64,000 nucleotides of DNA, taken from the NCBI RefSeq assembly GCF_963678975.1, contig NC_089273.1, positions 30,442,973 through 30,506,972 of the forward strand, in the 5' to 3' direction. Below are positions 1 to 9,547 of the stretch, piece after piece; positions within the stretch are counted from its first letter, which is position 1; each line of letters begins with the position of its first letter. The notes beneath the pieces are model-generated. The model was given only the letters and a program-made list of their open reading frames with translations. It did not search any database and was not told where the DNA came from. A program made the translations under genes and the position numbers. Source of the DNA: Dysidea avara (taxonomy: Eukaryota > Porifera > Demospongiae > Dictyoceratida > Dysideidae).

Positions 1-67
1 CAGCAGGTCATAGGGTGCATGGCACTCAGATTTCATGTTCAGTGACGTATACAAGGGTGGGCATATG

Positions 68-1799
68 CAGGGGCGGATCCAGGGGGGGGGGGGGGGGCTT
101 TGGGGGCTGAAACCCCCCCCTTCATATTTAGGCTTTACTTGATCAATATGCTGAGTATTATAATGAAATTTTGTCTTAACATAATTATATGATCACTAAT
201 AATACAAATACTCATAAAACTACCTTATAAACATCTTTCCAGGGGCGGATCTAGGATTTATAAAAGGGGGGGCTAACTCAAGGTACTAATCTCTTGGGTA
301 GAGATGTGTGAAGCATGCTGGAACTAGGGGGGTCTGGGGACATGCTCCCCCAGGAAAAATTTTGAAAAATAGATGCTAAAATATTTCAATTTGGAGACAT
401 TTCCACATAAAATTCATAATATTTTCTGCCTGTAGATATTTTATAAAGATCTACTGCCTTTAGATTGTAGGTATGGCTCTCTGAAGTATTTTGCTAATGG
501 AAAAGTTTGGGTAGGTTACAAACAACTAAATAATATTATATGATGCACCCCTCTCACAATTGCACAGCACTGCATGTTAGAATAATAATGTTGAAAGTGG
601 AAAATTTTTAAATTTGAACAATACAAGATTGAATCTGAGAGCATTTTCAATGGAAATTGTGTACCTGAATTAAGTATTACCATACATATTAACTACACAA
701 GTAGATGAATGAAGCCCTTTAAACAGACTAATGCACTTCATTGTATGCATAGGTGCAGGTAGATTTGGAAAAATTCCATAACATGTTTCCAGTGAATGTT
801 CTATTAGAGTAGTTAGCTGACTGCTCTATTAGAGTATCTCGATCTTGTACACTTCCAATGCTGATTCGAGTCCTTGTTGCATAAACTTTAGCATAAATCC
901 ACTGATAATACCTTGGAAAGATGCTTATAAGGTGGTTTTATGAGTATTTGTATTATTAGTGATCATACAATTATGCTAAGACAAAATTTCATTATAATAC
1001 TCAGCATATTGATCAAGTAAAACCTAAATATGAAGCCCCCAAAGCCCCCCCCCCCCCCCCCCTGGATCCGCCCCTGCTTTCCAAGGTATTATCAGTGGAT
1101 TTATGCTAAAGTTTATGTAACAAGGACCCGGATCAGCATTGGAGGTGTACAAGATCGAGATACTCTAATAGAGCAGTCAGCTAACTACTCTAATAGAACA
1201 TTCACTGGAAACATGTAGTTGGTTCTGTTATGGAATTTTTCCAAATCTGCCTGCACCTATACATATATACAATGAAGTGCATTGGTATGTTTAAAGGGCT
1301 TCATTCATCCACTTGTGTAGTTAATATATATGGCAATACTTAATTCAGGTACACAATTTTCATTGAAAATGCTCTCAGATTCAATCTTGTATTGTTCAAA
1401 TTTCAAAATTTTCCACATTCAACATTATATTATTCTAACATGCACGTATTCGGTGTTGTGCAATTGTGAGAGGGGTGCATCGTGTACTTGGTTGTCTGTA
1501 CCTACCCAAACATTTTGATTAGCAAAATGCTTTAGAAAGCCATACCTATAATCTAAAGGCAGTATACGAAATATCTACTGGCAGAAAATATTATGAATTT
1601 TATGTGGAAATGTTTCCAAATTGCAGTATTTTAGCATCTATTTTTCAAACATTTCCTGGGGGGGGGCATGCCCCCAGACCCCCCTAGTTCCAGCATGTTT
1701 TGCATGCTGGGAAGTGTGCTTTGCACACCTCTACCCAACAGATTAGTACCTTGAGTTAGCCCCCTCCCCCCCCTTTTATAAATCCTAGATCCGCCCCTG
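68..1799 (-). mobile_element. Outer hAT-like element, interrupted by an inverted copy of itself
   Basis: The left end reads CAGGGGCGGATC and the right end is its reverse complement. It is flanked by a 5-bp direct duplication, ATATG (63-67 and 1800-1804). Removing 240-1076 and one copy of CTTTC rejoins an element of about 0.9 kb whose two parts (68-239 and 1077-1799) are the reverse complement of the inner copy. No transposase is encoded, so it is non-autonomous. CAGGG-type ends with 5-bp duplications fit a hAT-like assignment, which is inference. Confidence 0.8.
240..1076 (+). mobile_element. Inner hAT-like element (837 bp) nested in an inverted copy
   Basis: Starts CAGGGGCGGATCTAGG at 240 and ends GGATCCGCCCCTG at 1076. 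It is flanked by a 5-bp duplication, CTTTC (235-239 and 1077-1081). It contains the CTCTAATAGAG motif near 820-840 and a C/G homopolymer near each end. It has no coding capacity. Confidence 0.8.
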
Positions 1800-1804
1800 A
1801 TATG

Positions 1805-3209
1805 GGCATTTACCATTCCTTGCCCGACCATCATCAATTACAACTTGTGTTATAGCAGCGGAAGTCCCATGGAAAGTCCCTTTCGCACCTCAAGTAGCGC
1901 ACATGAACACCAGTAAATGTAGGTCGGTACTCTTATGGATCGTGAGTTTCGTGACCGTGTGTCCTTTGACCTAATACGTCGGTGAGAGTACACAATTAAT
2001 AGCTACCCTTGAATCCACTGTACCGTGGTGGTCTGTCTGATGATGTTGTCTTCTCCTCCAGTTTTCCATCTTAGGTAAATAATTTAATAAGTAATAATGT
2101 GAATTGTTCTTAGAAGCTTTTATATGGAAGAACAATTATGCCAAATTATTTGAGCTAAAAAAATTGTCCATGCAATTAACCAAATCCTGGCTTTAAAGGC
2201 GCTTATTCAATTAATCTTATTCAATTTCAAAGGGAAAATTTTTTTTAAATTATTCTGCGAGGCATATGCATACTTTAGCAGATATGCACCCATCCTCCCT
2301 TCTAAAGGTTGTTTCCTCTGCATCTGTAATGGTACTCAAACACACCAGTACAGTCTACCAACATACCAAAAGGTAATCATATTGTGAGATAAATCTTGCA
2401 CATTAACATAACAACGGTAATACAGTACATAAGCAATTAATATTGATTTCACATTGCAACAATTATTGTGATTGGATATGATGTCAGTGATAATCCTTCA
2501 CTCTCCAGTACCTCTGTTTCAAGCACTACAAGAACCTTTTAACATCTAGTAAGGAAACTCCCAGCTCACCTACGAGAGCATTGTGATATTAATTTGTTTA
2601 CATCAATATGTCGTGTATATGTGTGGACATGTGTAGTATGTATAGTGTTTGCACATTTTGTGCATGTGTGTGTACCTTGTGCTTATATAATATTATGATG
2701 ATGTATGCGTGTGTCTATGTACTGAAATGAAAATAGTATAATGTGGTGTACCACATTTGTGATCTCTGTAATAGACCCTCAGCAAAGTATCTTGTGCTGT
2801 GAGTGGCAAACCAAGTTGCTGAATTGTCCCAAGGACACTATGGCCACTATGGCAGTGGCCATAGCAGGTTTTATTCATGGAAAAGTATCAATATAAATTA
2901 TTCTAATAGAACAGTCAGGCAATAAAATACTCTAATAGAACAGTCATCAAATAAAATAGCAGAAAGTACTAAATTTCTGTCTGAAAACACTGCCCGATGT
3001 AATCTCAGAGTTGCTATGTCAATTTTTTTCAGATTTGGTATCCTCCCAGACAACCTAGTAAAGCATGCTTTGCAAATAAGTGTATTACATATATCTTTAG
3101 TGGTAACCCTGACTGTTGCCATTACTTGGCCTGACCAGTACATTGCAGTTTCTACCAGTCCTGGTTCTAATAACAATTCACAGCTACTCAAGTTGAGTCT
3201 GTAAATTAT
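1805..3209. other. No gene recognised; contains a pair of CTCTAATAGAG-type motifs
   Basis: AT-rich sequence with only short random open frames. Near 2899-2946 there are two close variants of the dispersed motif (TCTAATAGAACAGTCA), about 30 bp apart. Nothing else is recognised. Confidence 0.5.
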
Positions 3210-3482
3210 ATCCACACAAAAACAGCCAAGCTGTGAAAAAATGGTGTGGCCTTAAACAGCCTGGGTGAAAAAAGTTGTGAAATCAAAGGTGGCGGCCAAG
3301 AAATGGCTGCAATGATGTTAATGCTAATGAATTTTAACAATGCACACAGCCATTATTAAAATTTTTAGCATTAACATCATTGCAGCCATTTCTTGGCCGC
3401 CACCTTTGATTTCACAACTTTTTTCACCCAGGCTTTTTAAGGCCGTACCATTTTTTCGCAGCTTGGCTGTTTTTGTGTGGAT
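3210..3482. repeat. Foldback hairpin, type I
   Basis: Imperfect palindrome with ends ATCCACACAAAAACAGCC and its reverse complement. The arms carry the conserved block GGTGGCGGCCAAGAAATGGC. It forms one end of the composite element that continues to 4735. Related hairpins are at 19128-19382 and 31243-31513, and type II relatives occur elsewhere in the window. Confidence 0.85.
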
Positions 3483-3835
3483 TTCACTCCTTTTTGTACT
3501 TTACAAGGCCCCAAAACCAGCCTATGGATGACTTTGAGGTTTGTCTTTACTCACATTTCTTCTTTTCTATGTAGATACAATGATGATTATTGAAGACAGA
3601 CTTATAAATGTATTTCATTGCATGATTTAATTCAATATTTGATAATATTATTGTAATACTCTAATAGAGTGCACATTTTTTTTGAGGACTTCTAATAGAA
3701 CATACATAGAATGTTCTAGAACAGTCTAGAACTTCTATTGGTAGATCTATGAAATTACAAACGTTTGACTATAAGCAGATTTCAACTAGAAATTTCATTT
3801 ATAAAGCAGAAATTAAGTGAGGTGATCAGTCTAGG

Positions 3836-3900
3836 TAGCAGTGGTTCAGTGGTTAAGGATGCAGGTGTTAGGTGTGGAGGTCCCTGGTTCGAACTCTGAT
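3836..3900 (+). repeat. tRNA-like module (pol III A and B boxes) in the type I composite
   Basis: An A-box-like TGGTTCAGTGG (3842-3852) and a B-box-like GGTTCGAACTC (3886-3896) have tRNA-like spacing, followed soon by a T-run. No full cloverleaf was confirmed. It is more likely a SINE-type tRNA-derived promoter than a functional tRNA. A near-identical inverted copy lies at 30829-30895. Confidence 0.6.
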
Positions 3901-4492
3901 AAGTTGTTTTTTTTTCGACATTTTTGCACACCCTTTTTACCCCGTGGTGACTGCTTTATTAGAGTATCTCGATCCCGCGATTTTACACTTGCTTAGTTTC
4001 TGCTTTACAACTTTGTCGCTGTAACTCTATTGCTATTCAAACTATCAAAAGGCACTGCTACGATGATCAGCCTATCTACACACCAATTTTCAAGTTATTT
4101 CTATGCTTGGTTTACCCTGTAGCCGCGACAGAAGTTTGATCTGTATTTACGTGAATAAACGTCCATAACTCCTTGAATACTACTCAGACTTACAACAAAT
4201 TTGGTACGTCAATCCACCGTTGCACGTTCTTAATTTGTGCCAAAGATCGAGGCAATCGAGTTACACGTTTGCATTTTATAGCAATTTTTGCAAAGTGTGC
4301 GAAAAGAAATCGAAGCCACCGTAGCCCCCCGTACGGCATAAGAAAAAAAACGAAGAAATTAAAACGAAATTTTGGACGCCCATATCTCGCAAATGGCTGT
4401 TGCGAATTTAATCTAGTTTGCTGTGTGGCGTACCCTACCAGGGGGACAGCTATAATGCAAAAAATGTGTGCTTTGGAGAAGAGGCCATGGAG

Positions 4493-4735
4493 CTATGCAT
4501 GCGTGAAAAAGCTGTTTTCTTTCTTCCTGTAAATATACTCACGGTGTGGTCGCCGGCTTTCTAGGCCGCACGACACACTACCGTGTGTCTTGACACGGTG
4601 TGGTCGCCGGCTTTCTTGGCTGCACGACACTCTACCGTGTGTCTTGATAACTGATAATATACTCACGGTGTGGTCGCCGGCTTTCTTGGCCGTACGACAC
4701 ACTACCGTGTGTCTTGATAACTGATAAAAATTAGT
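4493..4735 (-). repeat. Head repeat with a local triplication
   Basis: Three tandem versions of the head terminus (on + strand CGGTGTGGTCGCCGGC through CCGTGTGTCTTGA) begin near 4539, 4592 and 4666. The sister copy at 30129 has one. This is a recent local tandem duplication of the element end. Confidence 0.75.
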
Positions 4736-4742
4736 GATATCT

Positions 4743-4759
4743 CCCCCCCCCCCCCCCCC
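4743..4759. repeat. Poly(C) run, 17 bp
   Basis: Uninterrupted C homopolymer, with its reverse complement (a G run) at the matching position near 8666-8678, upstream of another head repeat. The length may be unreliable in the assembly. Confidence 0.7.
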
Positions 4760-4792
4760 AAACACTTTTGCTGTAAAAAAAAACGCGTCCAA

Positions 4793-5516
4793 GAAACTAC
4801 AAGTAACTGAAAAAACAGCTCAGCTGTAGAAAAAGACTAACTGGCAACTAAAAGAGCTGATATCTGGAGCGGCCAAGTATCAATGTTACTACAACTACCA
4901 AAGTACCAAATTCATGCAAGAATACTTTGGCTGAAAAACAAGTAAATGAAAGTAACCGGCAACCAAAACAGCTGATATCTGAAGAGGCCAAGAATAAAAT
5001 TTATGTTGATACAACTAACTACAGTTATTAATGAAGTTGTAACATTGAATCTTAATCATTCAACTGTGTTCTATGCATTCATCCCTGCCACATCGTAAAT
5101 TAATTCTTTGTAACTCTAATTGGCTGGTAATTTGGCCACCTTGTTTTCTTTATACTGACTATTGAAAAGGCGGCCAAATTACCAACCAATTAGAGTTACA
5201 AAGAATTAATTTACAATGTAGCAGGGATGAATGCATAGAACACAGTTGAATGATTAAGATTCAATGTTACAACTTCATTAATAACTGTAGTTAGTTGTAT
5301 CAACATAAATTTTATTCTTGGTCACTTCAGATATCAGCTGTTTTGGTTGCCGGTTACTTTCATTTACCTGTTTTTCAGCTAAGGTATTCTTGCATGAATT
5401 TGGTACTTTGGTAGTTGTAGTAACATTGATACTTGGCCGCTCCAGATATCAGCTCTTTCAGTTGCTGGTTAGTCTTTTTCTATAGTTGAGCTGTTTTTTC
5501 AGTTACTTGTAGTTTC
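4793..5516. repeat. Large palindrome, about 724 bp
   Basis: The arms (about 4793-5140 and 5168-5516) are near-perfect reverse complements around a short centre at about 5155. The outer ends read GAAACTACAAGTAACTG and its complement. The flanks, CGCGTCCAAGAAA and CACTGTGAAAAA, are contiguous in inverse orientation at 8625-8645, so the palindrome appears to be inserted in a copy of that sequence. It has no coding content. Confidence 0.85.
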
Positions 5517-5859
5517 ACTGTGAAAAAGCTCAGAATAATAAGGTCTATAACAGTCTTATTATGTTAGTATTGGAATGAAATAGTACAGCGTATATTAATA
5601 GATTAGGACTTTACTATAACAAGCTTATTGAATACATTTAAGACAGTCATATATTAGAGATTAAATCACTAGTATAGTGCAGTATATTATCAGACTATAC
5701 TAAGCCTATTTCAACCATATATTGGCTACTATACTACTGTACATTTTTACTTTCCATAACCTTAATTAAATAATTTCTATAATTATATTTGTAATGAATT
5801 TAATTCTGTAAATATGTTAAAACCACAATAGGTACAGCTAGTAAATCAATGTCTCCTTG

Positions 5860-7123
5860 GCCATGACAGTATCAAATCAATTTCGTCATTTATCAGTCTT
5901 TATCCAACTGCAGCAGGTAAGACAGTAAATACAATTCACAAGTTCCATTACAAATTACCTGTATTATCATCACTATGTAGAACTCTGTGACAATCTGTTA
6001 GTTGTCTGGTAGAACTGTCCCACAGCTCTAATACAAAGACGGTAAATATAATGTGTATTCTGGACAATTGTTGGACTTACAGTCTGCAACAATAAGAATC
6101 TCATAAAACTGAGACCTTGTTTGGAAACCTAGTATTACCATGTAGAACGGCGGCTAGGTCCCACAACTCTATTAAAGATGGTAAATATAATGCGTATACT
6201 GAACAATCATTGTACTTACAGTTTGTAACAATCTTTTAAAACTGAAACCGAGTCTGAGACCGACAATCCATGTACAACTAAGACAAGTCTGATAAGACCA
6301 GGTCTCACAACCCTAAGTGGAGGCAAACATAATTCATATTCTGGATTATTTGGTGTACTTACAGGTGTTATCAGTGAGTCTAACCAGACATAAAACAGCC
6401 ACTTAGTATGTGACTTTGTTGGGCTAACGTGTTACGTAAGCTCACTAGAAGCATCTGGTACACTGATAACCAAGTCCAAGAATCTTGTAATCACTAAAGT
6501 ACAACTGAAACAAGACTAAATATAATACAATTTGCATACTCTCAGTGAACTTACTTTTGTTAGCAATACGAGCATGGTCAGTGAAATAAGGACAAACAAG
6601 GCGGAACAGGTTCTTGAAAGCACTCAACTCATTTACAGTGCCAGACAAGGTAGCAGCCATCAGCTGTTGATAAAAAGTAGTGAAAACATGAAGATATGAG
6701 GCCGGTTCCCAGAAGAAATGAGACCAGTTTCCACAAACCTAAACGAAGGTAAATATAAATTGTATACTGGACACTCTCAGTGTACTTACTTACAGATGTT
6801 AGCAATAAGAAGAATCTCCTAGAACTGAGACCAAGTCTGTAATTCCTACCCTATTGAAAAGAAAATGAATAAAAACCCAATCAGGCTTAATGCACTTACA
6901 GCTGTAATTAGAAGATGACGTTGGACAACTCCATGAAAAAAGAACAAAACTGTCCACATATGGTCGCTACCAGATTCTTTAAAGTAAGCAGCTGCCATTG
7001 AAGGAAACTAACACTGCAGATGTTGTACACTGACAGCCTGTAGAACTAAGAGGTTTGACAAGAAATTGTACCTCTGAAGAGATAATATACAAAATCATAA
7101 CAGCAGATCATGCATACTCTTAC
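5860..7123 (-). repeat. Degenerate tandem units of roughly 110-240 bp with splice-donor-like sites
   Basis: About six related segments carry, on the minus strand, a CTGTAAGT-like block followed about 40-60 bp later by a block resembling TATATTTACC. The donor-like blocks lie near 6077, 6217, 6358, 6549, 6785 and 6893. Segments of 40-100 bp between an AG and a GTAAGT could be mini-exons. Most have stops in at least two frames, so coding status is open. Confidence 0.45.
6550..6668 (-). CDS. Candidate internal exon, hypothetical
   Basis: The open segment runs from an acceptor-like TATCAACAG to a donor AAAAGTAAGT near 6556. It contains MAATLSGTVNELSAFK and then NLFRLVCPYFTDHARIANK. The phase does not match the candidate first exon at 7164, so it may belong to a repeated unit rather than a gene. 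The product is not recognised. Confidence 0.3.
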
Positions 7124-7164
7124 TGTTGATGGCTGATGAACTGTGTCCACTCGTCATCCGCCAT
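7124..7164 (-). CDS. Candidate first exon of a small minus-strand gene
   Basis: ATG at 7164 opens MADDEWTQFISHQ and ends at the donor CA|GTAAGA (phase 2). The upstream side (7200-7560) is relatively CpG-rich. The next AG-bounded segment near 7024 continues in frame for about 35 residues to a stop. The product is not recognised. Confidence 0.35.
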
Positions 7165-7199
7165 AAGCTGAGATAACAGGATATAAAACATGTAATACG

Positions 7200-7560
7200 T
7201 ACACAGCACTGAACACCAAAGTTGAATCATTTGCAGGTTATTGTCATACAATACACAATAAACAATTTAATACGGCTAAACCTATCGTACAAGCTATCAT
7301 TTTAGTCTAATACTTACTCATCTATAGCTGTTTTTGATTGCTGCCATCGAAGGAATTGTCCACTTGGCCGCGCCACTTCACCACTACAGCCAACAGGGAT
7401 GTACGAGGGGATGTACAGTTGTGGTCCATAACTATCATTGGACGATGGCACCGATCGCGCACACTCTTTCCGCGAGATACACCGTCATATCACTCACATT
7501 TACAACCTCTGATACAACAATAGCGACAAAGATGGCGACTTAATTGCATCTAATACGCAT
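7200..7560. promoter_or_regulatory. Possible promoter region, locally CpG-rich, with a YY1-like motif
   Basis: CpG dinucleotides are clearly more frequent here than in the surrounding AT-rich DNA. AAAGATGGCGACTT near 7528-7541 resembles the YY1-type AANATGGCG motif common at animal transcription starts. It lies upstream of the candidate minus-strand first exon. This is inference only. Confidence 0.3.
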
Positions 7561-7564
7561 GCGC

Positions 7565-8050
7565 ACACCACTGACCCCTCAATTTTAAACAAGCATTACT
7601 ACGAACTTTTGCAGGTGTGCTAACTGAGCAAAAAAATCTAGATTCGTATGACTCTTAGATTGAATAAATATTTTTTCTGGTATTATATGCTTTACTGACT
7701 ATGAAAATGTGTGTATGAAATTATCACAACAAACTGAAGCTAGTTAGCTAGCTATAGTGATTAACAGAAGTGTAGCTACTTATTGTAAAATCATCATGAC
7801 TTTGTTTGGTACAAAAAAAATCTTAAGTCACATGAGATGGTGAAGCTAAAAATGAGACAATAATGGCTGATCTGATGGTGAAGCTGAAGTTATCACATTT
7901 AGTTAAGTAAACAAAGCCATACAAAGAATGTGTATTAAACTAAAGTATAATCTGTTTCCCATAATATAAGATGGGGCTTTTACTAAAGTATAAGATAGTT
8001 AGTATAATGCAAGATTATACTGAGATTATTTGTATAGTTTAAGCCATTAG
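7565..8050. other. No feature recognised
   Basis: AT-rich sequence with no splice-bounded frame, tandem repeat or terminal inverted repeat that I can see. Confidence 0.5.
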
Positions 8051-8051
8051 A

Positions 8052-8596
8052 TACCGTATAGCTGGTAATTTTCGAAAGGTTTTTATTTTCGGATATTTCG
8101 AAGAGGCCTTTCTCTTCGAAAATAAATTCCCACGTCCAGTTGTTTTTTGAAAATAAATTCCCTCAAGTGAAAGTAACTGTCCAATTTTCGCCGATTCGTT
8201 CATGTATTCTTCGAGTTTTAGCTCAGTATTGCTGATGATAATGGGTAAACTGTATCATTACTGTACCAATAACCAGAAAACAGGTTCCAGAATGGGAATT
8301 GATGCCGTCTGCTCTAGAATCTATAGTATATGATCGAGCGTGTTCGTGCCAGTGAATTCACTCCACCCGAGACTCCCTCAGTCTTCTCTCCAGTGCACAG
8401 GAATGGGGATTATTCCATCAGTAAATCAGTTTTCGGCAAACATTCACGAATCTTCATATTTTGTGACACGGATTTCCGTTTATTTGAAATCCATCCGACT
8501 TCAAAATATGCACTCTTCGAAATTAAATTCTTGCGAAATTCAGATTTTGCTTCTTGTGCGAAAATTTCTGTTTCGAAAATAACCCGCTATACGGTA
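8052..8596. mobile_element. TIR element of about 545 bp, possible TA target site
   Basis: The ends are inverted repeats: CCGTATAGCTGGTAATTTTC on the left and the complement of CCGTATAGCGGGTTATTTTC on the right, each bordered by TA. TA duplication would suit a Tc1/mariner-type MITE. No transposase is seen and the open frames inside look incidental. Confidence 0.65.
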
Positions 8597-9547
8597 TACC
8601 ATCTTATATTCCTCTTTTTTCACAGTGTTTCTTGGACGCGCCATTTTTTTACAGCAAAGGTGTTTGGGGGGGGGGGAGATCAAGACACACGGTAGTGTGT
8701 CGTGCGGCCCAAGAAGCCGGCGCGCCACACCGTGAGTATATTGACAGGAAGAACGAAAACGTCATTTTCACACCTTTGTATCTCGGTGATCACTTATCTG
8801 ATTGGAACCAAACTTGCTACACAGTTGCCCGCCAGCCAAGGCAGTCTAGATTCCAAATTTGAAGGAAATCGCTCCAGCCATTTCCGAGATACGAGCTGCC
8901 AAAGTTTGGTTTTTTTCTTGGTTTTTTTTCTTCTTTTTCTTCTTCGTCTTTTCGCACACTTACAAAAATTGCTATAACAAGCAAACGCGTACTCCGATCG
9001 CCTTGAAACTTGGCACACAGAAAGGGAGTCCAAAGGCGAATCCTAGCATCAAATTTGGTACAAATCCGATGAATGGTTCAGGAGTTATGACCGATTATTC
9101 GCGTAAAACAAGATCGATTTGTTGTCACGCCTACAGGGTAAACCGCTTCATGGAATGAGTTGAAAATTGCTATGTAGATGGAGTAACCATCGTAGGAGTG
9201 CCTTTTGGTTGTTTGAAAGGAATCGAGATAAAGACCACGGAGATATGACACAAAACCCAACCTGTGTCACAATTACGCGATCGATTTTTATGAATAAAAA
9301 AGTATTAGTTTTCACGCCTACTAGGCAAACCGCTTAGAGCAATGAGCTGAAAATCAGTGTATAGCTGGAATAATCTTCATAGAAAGTCCTTGCAGTAGTA
9401 CAGAAGAATCGGATTACAAACTACTGAAGTATGATTCGAAAGCCAACTCCGTGTAGCAAATGCAAGATCGAGATACTCTAATAGAACAGTCACCCTAATA
9501 GAGCATTCGGCTAATTTATTTACTCCATTATAGAATTTTATTCCATC

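Larger units (their letters stand above)
3210..4735 (-). mobile_element. Composite element type I, copy 1 (foldback, tRNA-like module, head)
   Basis: Nearly the same sequence occurs inverted at 30129-31513. Read from the head (right side), it runs ATCAAGACACACGGTAG, body, the GATCGAGATACTCTAATAGAG motif, a tRNA-like module, AT-rich sequence and a terminal foldback. It encodes no protein. The superfamily is unknown. Confidence 0.8.

Noticed and set aside
3340..3531. 63-residue frame, also present at 31194-31385 and in part at 31385-31645
   Set aside because: It lies across the type I foldback arms and flank; conservation follows the repeat, not a protein.
3836..3900. Functional tRNA gene
   Set aside because: Boxes are present, but the module is inside a repeated element with an inverted duplicate and no convincing acceptor stem was seen.
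8330..8695. 121-residue frame spanning the TIR element and the head repeat
   Set aside because: Crosses the boundary between two unrelated repeats, so it cannot be a conserved gene.
8859..9158. Frames of about 100 residues shared with 43893-44345
   Set aside because: Shared only because the head repeat is shared; they contain low-complexity Phe or Lys runs and are broken in other copies.
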